Assembly: GCF_009741445.1 (NCBI RefSeq)
Contig: NZ_CP046507.1
Span: 3,596,001-3,660,000 of the forward strand
Source: Mycobacterium avium subsp. avium
GTDB lineage: Bacteria > Actinomycetota > Actinomycetes > Mycobacteriales > Mycobacteriaceae
Length of the DNA stretch: 64,000 bases
Reading direction: 5' to 3'
In this document: positions 16,702-25,522 of the stretch, in pieces
Layout: each line of letters starts with the position of its first letter
How positions within the stretch are numbered: position 1 is the stretch's first letter
Translations under genes and position numbers: made by a program
The notes under the pieces: model-generated
What the model was told of the DNA's origin: nothing
Databases searched by the model: none
The model's input: only the letters and a program-made list of their open reading frames with translations

Positions 16702-16890
16702 TTACTTTTCGCTGATCGCCTGCTCGGGACAGCATTCGATGGCCTCTTGGGCGGCCGACTCCAATTCCGTTGGGACATCGGCATCTATCGCTTCGGCGTA
16801 GCCGTCGTCGGTCAGGCTGAACACCTCGGGACACAGCGTCAGGCACATCCCGTGGCCGCGACAGCGCTGGTCGTCTACCCAAACCCTCAT
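16702..16890 (-). CDS. P450 ferredoxin, CxxXxxC type (His at variable position)
   Basis: A 62-aa ferredoxin with C10-RGH-GM-C16, C20 and C53-C-P. His13 occupies the variable position that would hold the fourth iron ligand. It overlaps the P450 gene by 4 bp, so the two are translated together and very likely partner each other. Confidence 0.92.
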   Translation of the reverse strand: MRVWVDDQRCRGHGMCLTLCPEVFSLTDDGYAEAIDADVPTELESAAQEAIECCPEQAISEK

Positions 16891-18161
16891 GCCAGCGTGA
16901 ACTCCAGGTGCAATTCGGTCAGGCCGCGCAGGATGTAGGTCGGAACATATTGGTAGCGGCGGTCATTCGCCGGGCCGTGGATGTTCTCGTTGATCCTGAT
17001 GTCGGTGGTGCGGTCGAGCAGCCGTTCGATGGCCACCCGGGTCTCGGCGCGCGCCAGCGGCGCGCCCGGGCAGCTGTGGATGCCGCGGCCGAAGGAGATG
17101 TGCTGGCGGGCGTTCTTGCGGGCCGGGTCGAAGGTGGCGGGGTCGTCGAACCGGCGCGGGTCCCGGTTGGCCGCCGCCTGCACCACCATCACCGTGGTCC
17201 CGGCGGGTAGGTCGACGCCGCCGACGGTGACCGGCCTTCGGTTCAACCGGAAGTCGCCCTTGACCGGGCTCTCGTGGCGCAGCGACTCCTCGATGAAGTT
17301 GGGAATCAAGCTGCGGTCCTTGCGCAACTGCGCCTGGATGTCCGGGCGCTCGCCGAGCGTCTGCAGCGCCGCCCCCAACAGCCGCACGGTGGTTTCCTGG
17401 CCCGCCGAGAAGACGTTGCTGGCGACCCGGGCCACGTCTTCGACCTCCGGGATGGAGCCATCCGGATACGTCGCGGTGGCCAGCCCGGTCAGCACGTCCT
17501 CGCGCGGTTGCCGACGGCGGTCGCGGACGTAGTCGGAGAACAGGCCGTAGAGGAATTCCAGCGGGCTGTGCGCCAGCGTTTCCTCGCCGGTGCCGCCGAC
17601 CCCGCCGCCCGAGTGCTGGCGGATGCCCTTGACGAACTTGTCCCGGTCCTCCTCCGGCACGCCGAGCAGATCGGCGATCACCAGCAGCGTGAACGGGCCG
17701 GCGAAGCCCTTGATGAACTCGCCGTGCCCCGGCGCCAGGAAGGTGTCCAGCGCCTGGTCGGCGAGCACCCACATGGCGTCCTCGTTCTCCTTGAGCCGCT
17801 TGGGGGTGATCAGCCGCATCAGCAGGGAGCGGTGGTTGGTGTGGGTGGGCGGGTCGAGGGTGGGCAGCTGGTCACTGAAGGGCAGCTCGTCGCGGTGCCG
17901 CTCGATCAGCTCGGTGACGTCGTCACCTTCCAGCGGCACCGGAAAGCCGGGAAAGGGGCCGGTGACCGAGATGCACGAGGACCACGTCTCGGCGTCGTTG
18001 AGCACCGCGCAGGCCTCGTCCCAGCCGGTGATCATGGTGACGTTGTGGTGGCTTTCCTTGGTGACGGGGCACCGCTGGCGCAGCGCCTCGTAGTAGGGGT
18101 ACGGGTTCTCGATGAGCTCGCTGCCGCGGAAGAAGTCCAACTCGGAGAATTCGTTCGTCAT
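16887..18161 (-). CDS. Cytochrome P450
   Basis: A 424-aa P450. The I-helix motif is SAGQETT, ExxR is EESLRH, and the haem loop FGRGIHSCPG gives Cys364. The stretch LPTLDPPTHTNHRSLL is the conserved C-helix region. ATG start. It is the first gene of the run with the ferredoxin and DUF1330 genes. The 138-bp stretch upstream separates it from the TetR group. The substrate is unknown. Confidence 0.93.
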   Translation of the reverse strand: MTNEFSELDFFRGSELIENPYPYYEALRQRCPVTKESHHNVTMITGWDEACAVLNDAETWSSCISVTGPFPGFPVPLEGDDVTELIERHRDELPFSDQLPTLDPPTHTNHRSLLMRLITPKRLKENEDAMWVLADQALDTFLAPGHGEFIKGFAGPFTLLVIADLLGVPEEDRDKFVKGIRQHSGGGVGGTGEETLAHSPLEFLYGLFSDYVRDRRRQPREDVLTGLATATYPDGSIPEVEDVARVASNVFSAGQETTVRLLGAALQTLGERPDIQAQLRKDRSLIPNFIEESLRHESPVKGDFRLNRRPVTVGGVDLPAGTTVMVVQAAANRDPRRFDDPATFDPARKNARQHISFGRGIHSCPGAPLARAETRVAIERLLDRTTDIRINENIHGPANDRRYQYVPTYILRGLTELHLEFTLA

Positions 18162-18187
18162 CTCCTGCTCCTTGAATCTCGGCTAGT

Positions 18188-18202
18188 GAGAACGTGCCTC
18201 TC
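18188..18202. promoter_or_regulatory. Possible half-match to the GAGAAT-N3-ATTCTC palindrome
   Basis: GAGAACGTGCCTCTC keeps the outer GAGA and TCTC arms but not the inner bases. It lies 27 bp before the P450 start (minus strand). It is listed only because of its position. Confidence 0.2.
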
Positions 18203-18299
18203 GCGAATGAGCATTACATTTCCATACGCCAAGGTGGTCGTCAACGCGGCCCCCGGCGGGAACCGGCCGGCGCCGGTCACAGCCAGGCCCGGCGCCGGA

Positions 18300-18827
18300 T
18301 CAGCTGGCGGGCACCAGGTCGGCGGCCACCGACGGCCAGGCCAGCAACCCGCTGCGGAAGGTCTCGACGCGATCGACGGCCACCTGCGGCGCCCCGTCGA
18401 CGCCCGAGGCGGCCGCCAGGGCCTTGGCCTTGAACGTCTGCGCCGCCATGCTCAGCCGGTGCTGCACCAGGCCGACGCTGTCGTCGAGTTCGGACGGCCA
18501 GGTCTCGCCCCACAGCGTGACCTCGGTGACGCCGTGGTCGAGGGCCTGCAGCACGCCCTGACGCACCCGTGCGTCGCAGCCGAACAGGTCGGCGCCGGCC
18601 GCCAGCGCCTGCGGACGGGGACGCGCGTGCACCGACGCCAGCGCCTCTTCCAGGTCGAGTACCTGGGCGCCGACGATTTGCAGCGGCCGGGGGTCGGGTT
18701 CCTCGGCGAGGTCCATCAGCAGCACCGTGACGTCCCATCCGGCCATCGACCGGTCGAAGATCCAGCCGCCGGCGAATCGCACCACGTCGACGGCGGTGGC
18801 GGCGACGACGTCGAGCCGGTATCTCAT
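18300..18827 (-). CDS. Conserved hypothetical protein co-translated with TetR
   Basis: A 175-aa protein with no recognised catalytic motif. It starts MRYRLDVVAATAVDVVRFAGGWIFDR and contains a Rossmann-like alternation of hydrophobic strands (GWDVTVLLMD, LQIVGAQVLD, VTEVTLWGE). The ATG lies inside the stop of the TetR gene (ATGA), so translation is coupled. It may help sense a ligand or be the controlled enzyme. No function is proposed. Confidence 0.7.
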   Translation of the reverse strand: MRYRLDVVAATAVDVVRFAGGWIFDRSMAGWDVTVLLMDLAEEPDPRPLQIVGAQVLDLEEALASVHARPRPQALAAGADLFGCDARVRQGVLQALDHGVTEVTLWGETWPSELDDSVGLVQHRLSMAAQTFKAKALAAASGVDGAPQVAVDRVETFRSGLLAWPSVAADLVPAS

Positions 18828-19438
18828 GTCGTCTCGGCCCTCTTCGGAGGCGCGAAGTCCCGCGCCAGTGTCTCGGCGTACTGCTTGAACACCTCGGGCA
18901 GCGGTATCGAAGGATCGAGCAACCATGTCGTTTCCATTCCGTGGACGAAGGCGAGAATCTCAACGGCCTTGACGGCGGGGTCTATGTCGGCGCGGTAGCG
19001 GCCATCGGCCTGGCCGCGGCGGATCAGGTCGGCGACGATGTCGGTCGCGGCCCGGTGCCTGGCCAGCATGCGGTCGTGCAGCGGCGCCTCGGGCAGGATG
19101 TTCTCCACCAGTAGCACCGTGAAGGTGCCCACCAGTTCGGGCGCCCGGTAGAACCGGTCGGCGACCGCGGCGATCTGGTCGAACAGGTCGCCGGTCCGGT
19201 CGGCGTGGGTGTCGTCGTCGAGGTCGCGGGCGTCGAGCACGGCGTGCAGCAGCTGCTCCTTCGATTCGAAGTGATGCAGCAGGCCCGCCGGGGTGACGCC
19301 GGCCTCCCCGGCGATCTGGGCGAGGGTGGTGTTGCGCCAGCCGTTGCGGGTGAGCAGGCGCTGCGCGACGTCGAGAATCCGCTGCTTGCGGTCCTCGCCC
19401 TTGGCCAGCAGCGTGTCGTAGCGCCGTGCGACGGGCAA
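18824..19438 (-). CDS. TetR-family transcriptional regulator
   Basis: A 204-aa repressor-type protein. The N-terminal helix-turn-helix is TTLAQIAGEAGVTPAGLLHHFESKEQLL, with the usual RKQRILDVAQRLL helix before it; the rest is the ligand-binding dimer domain. The start is taken as TTG 19438, 6 bp after GAGGAG; a longer open frame runs to 19489 but has no ribosome site and would enter the palindrome at 19474-19497. The overlapping downstream gene and the palindrome suggest autoregulation. Confidence 0.87.
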   Translation of the reverse strand: MPVARRYDTLLAKGEDRKQRILDVAQRLLTRNGWRNTTLAQIAGEAGVTPAGLLHHFESKEQLLHAVLDARDLDDDTHADRTGDLFDQIAAVADRFYRAPELVGTFTVLLVENILPEAPLHDRMLARHRAATDIVADLIRRGQADGRYRADIDPAVKAVEILAFVHGMETTWLLDPSIPLPEVFKQYAETLARDFAPPKRAETT

Positions 19439-19473
19439 ATGCAACTCCTCGGGCCGGGTGACGTGGGAAAACC

Positions 19474-19497
19474 AACCTAGTGAACACACAGTAGGTT
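19474..19497. promoter_or_regulatory. Palindrome in the TetR promoter (candidate operator)
   Basis: AACCTA-N12-TAGGTT is a perfect 6-bp inverted repeat, and the inner bases add TG/CA symmetry (CCTAGTGAACACACAGTAGG). It lies 36 bp before the chosen TetR start and is the only such site seen in the window, so it is probably a local autoregulatory operator. Confidence 0.55.
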
Positions 19498-19543
19498 AGT
19501 TTGGCGGCTGCGACAAGGGTCACCCATCGGTGTTTTTCCGCGG

Positions 19544-20698
19544 TCAGCTCACCAGCTCGACCGGGGTGGCGTTGGCGGTGCCCCCGCCCTCGCACATGGT
19601 CTGCAGCCCGTAACGAATTCCGTTGTCGCGCATGTGATGTGCCATGCGCGTCATCAGCACGGCCCCGGACGCGCCCAGCGGGTGCCCAAGCGCGATGGCG
19701 CCGCCCAGCGGATTCGTCCGGGCCGCATCGGCCCCGGTCTCGGCCAGCCAGGCCAGCGGCACCGGCGCGAACGCCTCGTTGACCTCGAACACGCCCACAT
19801 CCGACAGCGCGACGCCGGCCTTCTTCAACACCTTCTCGGTCGCCGGGATCGGGCCGGTGAGCATCAGCACCGGGTCGGCGCCGGTGACCGCGCCGGCCAC
19901 ATACCGCACGATCGGCGTCAGTCCCAGCTCGACGGCCATCTCGGCGGTGGTCACCAGCAGCGCGGCCGCACCGTCGGAGATCTGCGAGGAATTCCCGGCA
20001 TGGATCACACCGTCCTCGGCGAAGGCCGGTTTGAGCGCGGCCAGCTTCTCCACGCTGCTTCCCCGCCGCACGCCCTCGTCGGCGGCGACGACCTTGTTCT
20101 CGGCGTCCTCGACGAACACCGGGACGATCTGGTCGGTGAAGGCGCCGGCGTCCTGGGCGGCGGCCGCCCGCTCGTGCGAGCGGACTGAGTACTCGTCGAG
20201 CTGGGTGCGCGAGAACCCCCACTTCTTGGCGATCATCTCCGCCGACAGGCCCTGGTTGAAGGAGAAGTCGTCATAGCGGGCAAGCACTTTGGGGCCGTAC
20301 GGCGTGCCGGTCGCCCGGGCCGCACCGAGCGGGACGCGGCTCATCACCTCCACCCCGCCGGCCACCACGACGTCCTGCTGACCCGACATCACCGCCTGCA
20401 CGGCGAAGTCCAGCGCCTGCTGGCTGGAGCCGCAGGCCCGGTTGACGGTGGTCCCGGGAATGCTTTCCGGCCAGCCCGCGGCCAGCACCGCGTAGCGGCC
20501 GATGTTGCTGGACTGGTCGCCCACCTGGGAGACGCAGCCCCAGACCACGTCGTCGATGAGCTCGGGTCCGATGCCCGTGCGTTCGACGAGTTCGTTGAGC
20601 ACGATCGCGGACAGGTCGGCGGCGTGCATGCCGGACAGCGCGCCGTTGCGTTTACCCACCGGGGTGCGCACGGCCTCGACGATGACTGTTTCACGCAT
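19544..20698 (-). CDS. Acetyl-CoA C-acyltransferase (thiolase)
   Basis: A 384-aa thiolase II-type enzyme that cleaves 3-ketoacyl-CoA with free CoA. Cys89 in NRACGSSQQA is the nucleophile, GHPLGASGA carries the catalytic His, and MCEGGGTAN the second Cys. Length is normal. It is separated from the acyl-CoA dehydrogenase upstream by a 12-bp-stem hairpin. With that dehydrogenase it provides two beta-oxidation steps. Confidence 0.93.
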   Translation of the reverse strand: MRETVIVEAVRTPVGKRNGALSGMHAADLSAIVLNELVERTGIGPELIDDVVWGCVSQVGDQSSNIGRYAVLAAGWPESIPGTTVNRACGSSQQALDFAVQAVMSGQQDVVVAGGVEVMSRVPLGAARATGTPYGPKVLARYDDFSFNQGLSAEMIAKKWGFSRTQLDEYSVRSHERAAAAQDAGAFTDQIVPVFVEDAENKVVAADEGVRRGSSVEKLAALKPAFAEDGVIHAGNSSQISDGAAALLVTTAEMAVELGLTPIVRYVAGAVTGADPVLMLTGPIPATEKVLKKAGVALSDVGVFEVNEAFAPVPLAWLAETGADAARTNPLGGAIALGHPLGASGAVLMTRMAHHMRDNGIRYGLQTMCEGGGTANATPVELVS

Positions 20699-20741
20699 AA
20701 CTGTTACTCCGATTCCTCATGCCCGACCGTCCCATCATTGC

Positions 20742-20797
20742 CGAACGTGTACTGGTAGCGAAAAAATCGCCAAAAATCAGCCGTGAGTACACGTTCG
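20742..20797 (-). terminator. Hairpin with 12-bp perfect stem, likely terminator
   Basis: CGAACGTGTACT (20742-20753) pairs perfectly with AGTACACGTTCG (20786-20797) across a 32-base loop. It lies just after the stop of the acyl-CoA dehydrogenase. There is no T-run, as is common for mycobacterial terminators. It could also be an interspersed repeat. Confidence 0.6.
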
Positions 20798-20806
20798 ACG
20801 CCGGGC

Positions 20807-21973
20807 CTAGTAGCTGCGCGGCAACTTCAGCACGTTGGCGCCCAGGAAATTCAAGATCATCTCCTGGCTCACCGGCGCGATCTTCATCAGCCGGGCCTCG
20901 CGGAAGTAGCGGGTGATGTGGTACTCCTCGGCGTACCCCATGCCGCCGTGCGTCTGCAACGCCTGGTCGGCCGCGGTGAAGCCGGCGTCGGCGCACAGGT
21001 ATTTGGCCGTATTCGCCTCGCGTCCACAGGGTTTGCCGTTGTCGTAGAGCCAGGTGGCCTTGCGCAGCATCAGTTCGGCCGCATCGAGGCGGGCAAGCGA
21101 ATCGGCGAGCGGGAACTGCAGGCCCTGGTTCATGCCGATGGGACGGCCGAAGACCTCACGCTCGTTGCCGTATTTCACCGCCTTGTCCAGCGCCACCCGG
21201 CCGATGCCCAGCGCCTCGGCCGCGATCAGCATCCGCTCCGGGTTCAGGCCGTCGAGGATGTACTGGAATCCCTTGCCCTCCTCGCCGATTCGGTCCTCGA
21301 CCGGCACCTCGAGATTGTCGATGAACAACTCGTTGGAGCTGACGGCGTTGCGGCCCATCTTGCGGATCGGGCGGATGTCGACCCGGCTGCGGTCGAGGTC
21401 GGTGATGAACAGCGTCATCCCGTCTGTCTTCTTGGTGACCTCGTCGTAGGCCTGGGTGCGGGTCAGCAACAGGATCTTGTCGGACTCCATCGCTTTGGAG
21501 ATCCACACCTTGCGGCCGTTGACGATGTAACGGTCCCCATCCCGCTTGGCGAACGTGGTGATGCGTGAAGTGTCAAGTCCGGCACCGGGTTCGGTGACGC
21601 CGAAGCAGACGTGCACCTGACCGGTGGCGACGGCGGGCAGGGTACGGGCCTTGAGTTCGTCGGAGCCGTGCACCACCACCGGTTGCATGCCGAAGATGGA
21701 CAGGTGGATCGAGCTGGCCGCGTTCATGGCGCCGCCGGACTTGGCGACCTCCTCCAGCAGAATGGTGGCTTCGGTGGTGCCGAGACCGTGACCGCCGTAC
21801 TCGGTGGGAATGGTCATCCCCAACCAGCCGCCCTCAGCGATGGCGTTGTAGAACTCAGTCGGAAATTCGTGCGCCTGGTCCTTCTCCATCCAGTACTGGT
21901 CGTCGAATTTCCCGGCCAACTCCGCGACGGACCGGCGGATCAGCTCCTGGTCCTCGGTCAGCGCGAAATCCAT
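20807..21973 (-). CDS. Acyl-CoA dehydrogenase
   Basis: A 388-aa FAD enzyme introducing an alpha,beta double bond into an acyl-CoA. Typical segments are MDFALTEDQELIRRSV at the start, FGVTEPGAGLDTSRI and WISKAMESDKILLL in the FAD/substrate middle domain, and QTHGGMGYAEEYHITRYFREARL near the C-terminus, with the R-D/E pattern of the catalytic helix region. ATG at 21971-21973. It is framed by hairpins on both sides (20742-20797 and 21995-22052), so it may be its own transcription unit. Confidence 0.93.
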   Translation of the reverse strand: MDFALTEDQELIRRSVAELAGKFDDQYWMEKDQAHEFPTEFYNAIAEGGWLGMTIPTEYGGHGLGTTEATILLEEVAKSGGAMNAASSIHLSIFGMQPVVVHGSDELKARTLPAVATGQVHVCFGVTEPGAGLDTSRITTFAKRDGDRYIVNGRKVWISKAMESDKILLLTRTQAYDEVTKKTDGMTLFITDLDRSRVDIRPIRKMGRNAVSSNELFIDNLEVPVEDRIGEEGKGFQYILDGLNPERMLIAAEALGIGRVALDKAVKYGNEREVFGRPIGMNQGLQFPLADSLARLDAAELMLRKATWLYDNGKPCGREANTAKYLCADAGFTAADQALQTHGGMGYAEEYHITRYFREARLMKIAPVSQEMILNFLGANVLKLPRSY

Positions 21974-21994
21974 GCCACGCCCCTTTCTCGAGCG

Positions 21995-22052
21995 CGAGCA
22001 GACACAAAAGCACCCGACACGCCGATGGATCGGGGGCTTTTGCGTCTGCTCG
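21995..22052 (-). terminator. Hairpin with 17-bp stem (one mismatch), likely terminator
   Basis: CGAGCAGACACAAAAGC (21995-22011) pairs with GCTTTTGCGTCTGCTCG (22036-22052) with a single mismatch. It lies 16 bp after the stop of the minus-strand amidohydrolase and before the acyl-CoA dehydrogenase start. The arms match a palindrome style often seen between mycobacterial genes. Confidence 0.7.
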
Positions 22053-22067
22053 GCGACAGTACGGTGC

Positions 22068-23366
22068 TCAGTCCTTGTTGCCGGTGAGCGCTTTCGCGTT
22101 GGCCGCGAACTCCGCGAACGACGAGCCGCCCCGGCTGTCCTTGTCGTGGCCCTGCGCCTTGATGGACACGTCGTGCCCCTCGGCGGCCTTGCGCAGCGCA
22201 CCGACGGTGGCCTGTTCCCGCGAAATGTGGGTGAACGGGTCGAACGAATACCACCGCATGGCGTTCTGGTAGGTCATCTTGTTGATCTCGTCGTCGGGAA
22301 CGTTGTTGATGGACAACACATCCCACAGCTCCTCGGGGGCGCCGGGCCACATCGAGTCGCTGTGCGGGTAGTCGGCCTCCCAGCAGATGTTGTCGATCCC
22401 GATCTCGTTGCGCAGCGCCACGCCGACCTTGTCGCTGATGAAGCAGGTCAAAAAGTGCTCGCGGAAAACCTCGCTGGGCAGCTTGCCCTTGAAGTCCTGG
22501 TGCGTCCACGCGGAGTGCATCTCGAAGGTCCGGTCCGCGCGCTCCAGGAAGTAGGGAATCCAGCCCGTCCCGCCCTCGGAGAGCGCGATCTTGAGGTCCG
22601 GGAACTCCTTGATCGGCCGCGACCACAACAGGTCGGCGGCGGCCTGCACGATGTTCATCGGCTGCAGCGTGATCATCACGTCCATCGGCGCATCGGGCGC
22701 GGTGATGGCCAACCGCCTCGAGGAACCGATGTGCACGTTCATCACGGTGTTGGTGTCCACCAACGCTTTCCACAGCGGGTTCCAGTACTCGTCGTGGAAG
22801 CTGGGATATCCCATCGCGGCCGGGTTCTCGGTGAAGGTCAGCGCGTGCACGCCCTTCTTGGACACCCGGCGCACCTCTTTGGCGCACTCCTCGGCATCCC
22901 AGATCACCGGGATCGCCATCGGGATGAAGCGTGCCGGGTAGGCCCCACACCACTCGTCGATGTGCCAGTCGTTGTAGGCCTGCACCAGCGCGATCGAGAA
23001 GTCGTTGTCCTCGGTGGCGAACAGCCGACCGGCGAAGCCGGGGAACGACGGGAAGCAGATCGAGGCCAGGATGCCGCCGGCGTTCATGTCCTTGACGCGC
23101 TCGTCGACGTTGTAGCAACCCGGCCGGATCTCGTCGAGCCCGGTCGGCTCGATGCCGTATTCCTCCTTCGGCCGGCCGGCGACCGCGTTGAGCGCCACGT
23201 TGGGGATGACGGTGTCGCGGAACTTCCACATGTCCGAGCCGTCCGGGTTGTGCACCAGCCGCGGCGCGTCGTCCAGGTACTTCTTCGGCAGATGGTTCTT
23301 GAACATGTCGGGCGGCTCGACGGTGTGGTCGTCGACGCTGATCAGGATCATGTCCTCTTTGTTCAT
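22068..23366 (-). CDS. Amidohydrolase-2 family protein (intact active site)
   Basis: A 432-aa TIM-barrel metal enzyme of the ACMSD group. VDDHTVEPP is the N-terminal metal motif (DxHxxE), VMNVHIGSS the next His, and WEADYPHSD the conserved Asp. It is longer than the other members here because of a C-terminal charged extension after residue 380. It is transcribed away from the Rieske operon at 23687. Possible activities are decarboxylation or hydrolysis of a ring-derived acid. Confidence 0.87.
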   Translation of the reverse strand: MNKEDMILISVDDHTVEPPDMFKNHLPKKYLDDAPRLVHNPDGSDMWKFRDTVIPNVALNAVAGRPKEEYGIEPTGLDEIRPGCYNVDERVKDMNAGGILASICFPSFPGFAGRLFATEDNDFSIALVQAYNDWHIDEWCGAYPARFIPMAIPVIWDAEECAKEVRRVSKKGVHALTFTENPAAMGYPSFHDEYWNPLWKALVDTNTVMNVHIGSSRRLAITAPDAPMDVMITLQPMNIVQAAADLLWSRPIKEFPDLKIALSEGGTGWIPYFLERADRTFEMHSAWTHQDFKGKLPSEVFREHFLTCFISDKVGVALRNEIGIDNICWEADYPHSDSMWPGAPEELWDVLSINNVPDDEINKMTYQNAMRWYSFDPFTHISREQATVGALRKAAEGHDVSIKAQGHDKDSRGGSSFAEFAANAKALTGNKD

Positions 23367-23455
23367 GGCCGTTGCCCTTCCGTTGGATCCGCCGGGTCGA
23401 TTACGGCCGCGGCGAATCGCTGTCCCGTGCCAAGATCACTAAAATGAAAACTATC

Positions 23456-23472
23456 TTCTCGTCAGGTGAGAA
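23456..23472. promoter_or_regulatory. Inverted repeat TTCTC-N7-GAGAA
   Basis: The arms of the window-wide palindrome appear here in reversed order (TTCTC 23456-23460, GAGAA 23468-23472), 90-106 bp before the amidohydrolase start. It may be a variant site of the same regulator or chance. Confidence 0.35.
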
Positions 23473-23649
23473 TCAACATCCAGCGGTTGCCCCGGCCGCG
23501 CGCCGCCGCCTGACCAGGCCCTTGACCGCGAACCAAATTTCTGGCCCGCGGCGGTCGACGCGCTGAGGCGCACGCCGAGCGCCGCGGGGCCGCCCCGCAC
23601 GCCGGCATTGACCGAGCGCACGTTTCGTGCCAGTCTGTTAGTTGCAAAT

Positions 23650-23664
23650 GAGAATCTGATTCTC
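23650..23664. promoter_or_regulatory. Perfect palindrome GAGAATC-T-GATTCTC (candidate operator)
   Basis: A 7-1-7 perfect inverted repeat ending 22 bp before the start of the carboxymuconolactone decarboxylase-like gene that leads the Rieske oxygenase operon. Together with 31065, 31919 and 62485 it defines the consensus GAGAAT-N3-ATTCTC. Confidence 0.7.
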
Positions 23665-23686
23665 TTCCACCGAGAGGACACTGCTA

Positions 23687-24220
23687 ATGCGCTTGCAGCC
23701 GCTCCCCGCCGAGCAGTGGGACGAGGCGACCCGGCAGGCGCTCGCGGCGATGCGCGGAGCCGACACCAACAACGCGCTGTCCACGCTGGCCCACCACCCG
23801 GCGCTGGCCAAGGCGTTTCTTCGATTCAACGTCCACCTGCTGACGGCTTCCACGCTGCCGCCGCGGGTGCGCGAACTGGCCATCCTGCGGGTGGCCCATC
23901 GCCGGCAGTGCGCCTACGAGTGGTCGCATCACGTCGGCATGGCCAAGGATGAGGGAATCACGGACGAGCAGATCGCGGCGGTGCGCTGTTTTGCCGGCGA
24001 CGGCGCCGGCCCATTCGACGCGTTCGACCACGCGGTGCTCGCCGGGGTCGACGAGCTCGACGAGAAATCGGAACTGTCCGACCGGACCTGGGCGGCGCTG
24101 GGCGAGCGCCTCGACGACCGGCAACGCATGGACTACGTCTTCACGGTGGGCTGCTACACCCTGCTGGCCATGGCCTTCAACACTTTTGGCATCCAGCTCG
24201 AACATGCCGAACAGCATTGA
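23687..24220 (+). CDS. Carboxymuconolactone decarboxylase-family protein
   Basis: A 177-aa helical protein of the CMD/AhpD fold. The core reads PPRVRELAILRVAHRRQCAYEWSHH followed by GITDEQI; the E-x2-H in CAYEWSHH is the common active-site arrangement of the longer family members, and there is no CxxC. First gene of the Rieske oxygenase operon, directly behind the palindrome at 23650-23664. It may act on a peroxide, lactone or keto acid formed downstream; the family is functionally mixed. Confidence 0.85.
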   Translation: MRLQPLPAEQWDEATRQALAAMRGADTNNALSTLAHHPALAKAFLRFNVHLLTASTLPPRVRELAILRVAHRRQCAYEWSHHVGMAKDEGITDEQIAAVRCFAGDGAGPFDAFDHAVLAGVDELDEKSELSDRTWAALGERLDDRQRMDYVFTVGCYTLLAMAFNTFGIQLEHAEQH

Positions 24221-24238
24221 GAAAGAGGAGTAACAACG

Positions 24239-25522
24239 GTGCCTCACTTCCCCAAGCCAGCCGCAGGCAGCTGGACAGAGAATTACCCCGAACTCGGAAC
24301 CGGCCCAGTCGATTACACCGACTCGATCGACCCGGCCTTCTTCGAAGCCGAACGCGAGGCGATCTTCAAGAAGACCTGGCTCAACGTCGGCCGCGTCAAT
24401 CGACTGCCCCGCACCGGCAGCTACTTCACCCGGGAGCTCCCGTCGGCCGGCAAGGGCACCTCGGTGATCATCGTCAAGACCAAGGACGGGTCGGTCAAGG
24501 CGTACCACAACGTCTGCCGTCATCGCGGAAACAAGTTGGTGTGGAACGACTTTCCCAACGAGGAGACGTCCGGCACCTGCCGCCAGTTCACGTGCAAATA
24601 CCACGCCTGGCGCTACAGCCTGGACGGCGACCTGACCTTCGTGCAACAGGAAGAGGAGTTCTTCGACCTCGACAAGAGCAACTACGGCCTGGCGCCGGTG
24701 CGTTGCGAGGTGTGGGAAGGCTTCATCTTCATCAACTTCGACGACAACGCGGCCCCGCTCACCGACTACCTGGGGCCGCTGGCCAAGAGCATCGAGGGCT
24801 ACCCCTTCGGGGAGATGACCGAGACGTATTCCTACCGGGCCGAGGTGGGCAGCAACTGGAAGCTGTTCATCGACGCGTTCGTCGAGTTCTACCACGCGCC
24901 GATCCTGCACCAGGGGCAGTACACCAAGGAGGAAGCCGCCAAGATCCAGAAGTTCGGCTACGAGGCACTGCACTACGAGCTGGCCGGGCCGCACAGCCTG
25001 CAGTCGACCTGGGGCGGTCAGGCACCGCCCCCGGACATGTCCATGGTCAAGCCGATGGACCAGGTGTTGCGCAGCGGGTTGTTCGGTCCGTGGGACAAGC
25101 CGGAGATCATCGAAAAGCTGGACCTGCCACCGGGTGTCAACGTCAAGCGGGTGCCGCAGTGGGGCATCGACTCGTGGCTGTTCTACCCGAACTTCATGCT
25201 GCTGATCTGGGAGCCCGGCTGGTTTTTGACCTACCACTACTGGCCCACCGCGGTGGACCGGCACATCTTCGAGTCCACGCTGTATTTCGTGCCGCCGCGC
25301 AACGCGCGGGAACGCCTGGCCCAGGAGCTGGCCGCGGTGACGTTCAAGGAGTACGCACTGCAGGACGCCAACACCCTGGAAGCGACCCAGACCATGATCG
25401 GCACCCGGGCCGTCAAGGAGTTCCTGCTGTGCGACCAGGAAGTCCTGATCCGTCACCTGCACAAGACGACCGGCGACTACGTGAAGGAGTACCAGAACAA
25501 TGGCCACGTCGCTGCCCGCTGA
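24239..25522 (+). CDS. Rieske non-haem iron oxygenase, alpha subunit
   Basis: A 427-aa ring-hydroxylating oxygenase alpha subunit. The Rieske cluster is bound by C93-R-H95 and C119-K-Y-H122. The mononuclear iron site lies in FIDAFVEFYHAPILH, with H219 and H224, and D212 bridging to the neighbouring Rieske domain. GTG start after GAGGAG. The next gene overlaps its end by 23 bp. No reductase or ferredoxin is in this operon; the Rieske ferredoxin at 4617 or a remote reductase may serve it. It starts the attack on an aromatic or cyclic substrate. Confidence 0.92.
   Translation: MPHFPKPAAGSWTENYPELGTGPVDYTDSIDPAFFEAEREAIFKKTWLNVGRVNRLPRTGSYFTRELPSAGKGTSVIIVKTKDGSVKAYHNVCRHRGNKLVWNDFPNEETSGTCRQFTCKYHAWRYSLDGDLTFVQQEEEFFDLDKSNYGLAPVRCEVWEGFIFINFDDNAAPLTDYLGPLAKSIEGYPFGEMTETYSYRAEVGSNWKLFIDAFVEFYHAPILHQGQYTKEEAAKIQKFGYEALHYELAGPHSLQSTWGGQAPPPDMSMVKPMDQVLRSGLFGPWDKPEIIEKLDLPPGVNVKRVPQWGIDSWLFYPNFMLLIWEPGWFLTYHYWPTAVDRHIFESTLYFVPPRNARERLAQELAAVTFKEYALQDANTLEATQTMIGTRAVKEFLLCDQEVLIRHLHKTTGDYVKEYQNNGHVAAR

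Larger units (their letters stand above)
23367..23686. other. 320-bp divergent control region without genes
   Basis: The only gap above 300 bp. It separates the amidohydrolase (minus) from the carboxymuconolactone decarboxylase-like/Rieske operon (plus). It holds an AT-rich patch around 23440-23460, the TTCTC-N7-GAGAA element (23456-23472) towards the amidohydrolase and the perfect palindrome at 23650-23664 towards the plus-strand operon. Short open frames inside it lack coding character. Confidence 0.7.

Noticed and set aside
18194..18433. Small plus-strand open frame antisense to the P450/hypothetical region
   Set aside because: Arg/Pro-rich composition typical of antisense frames and no ribosome site.
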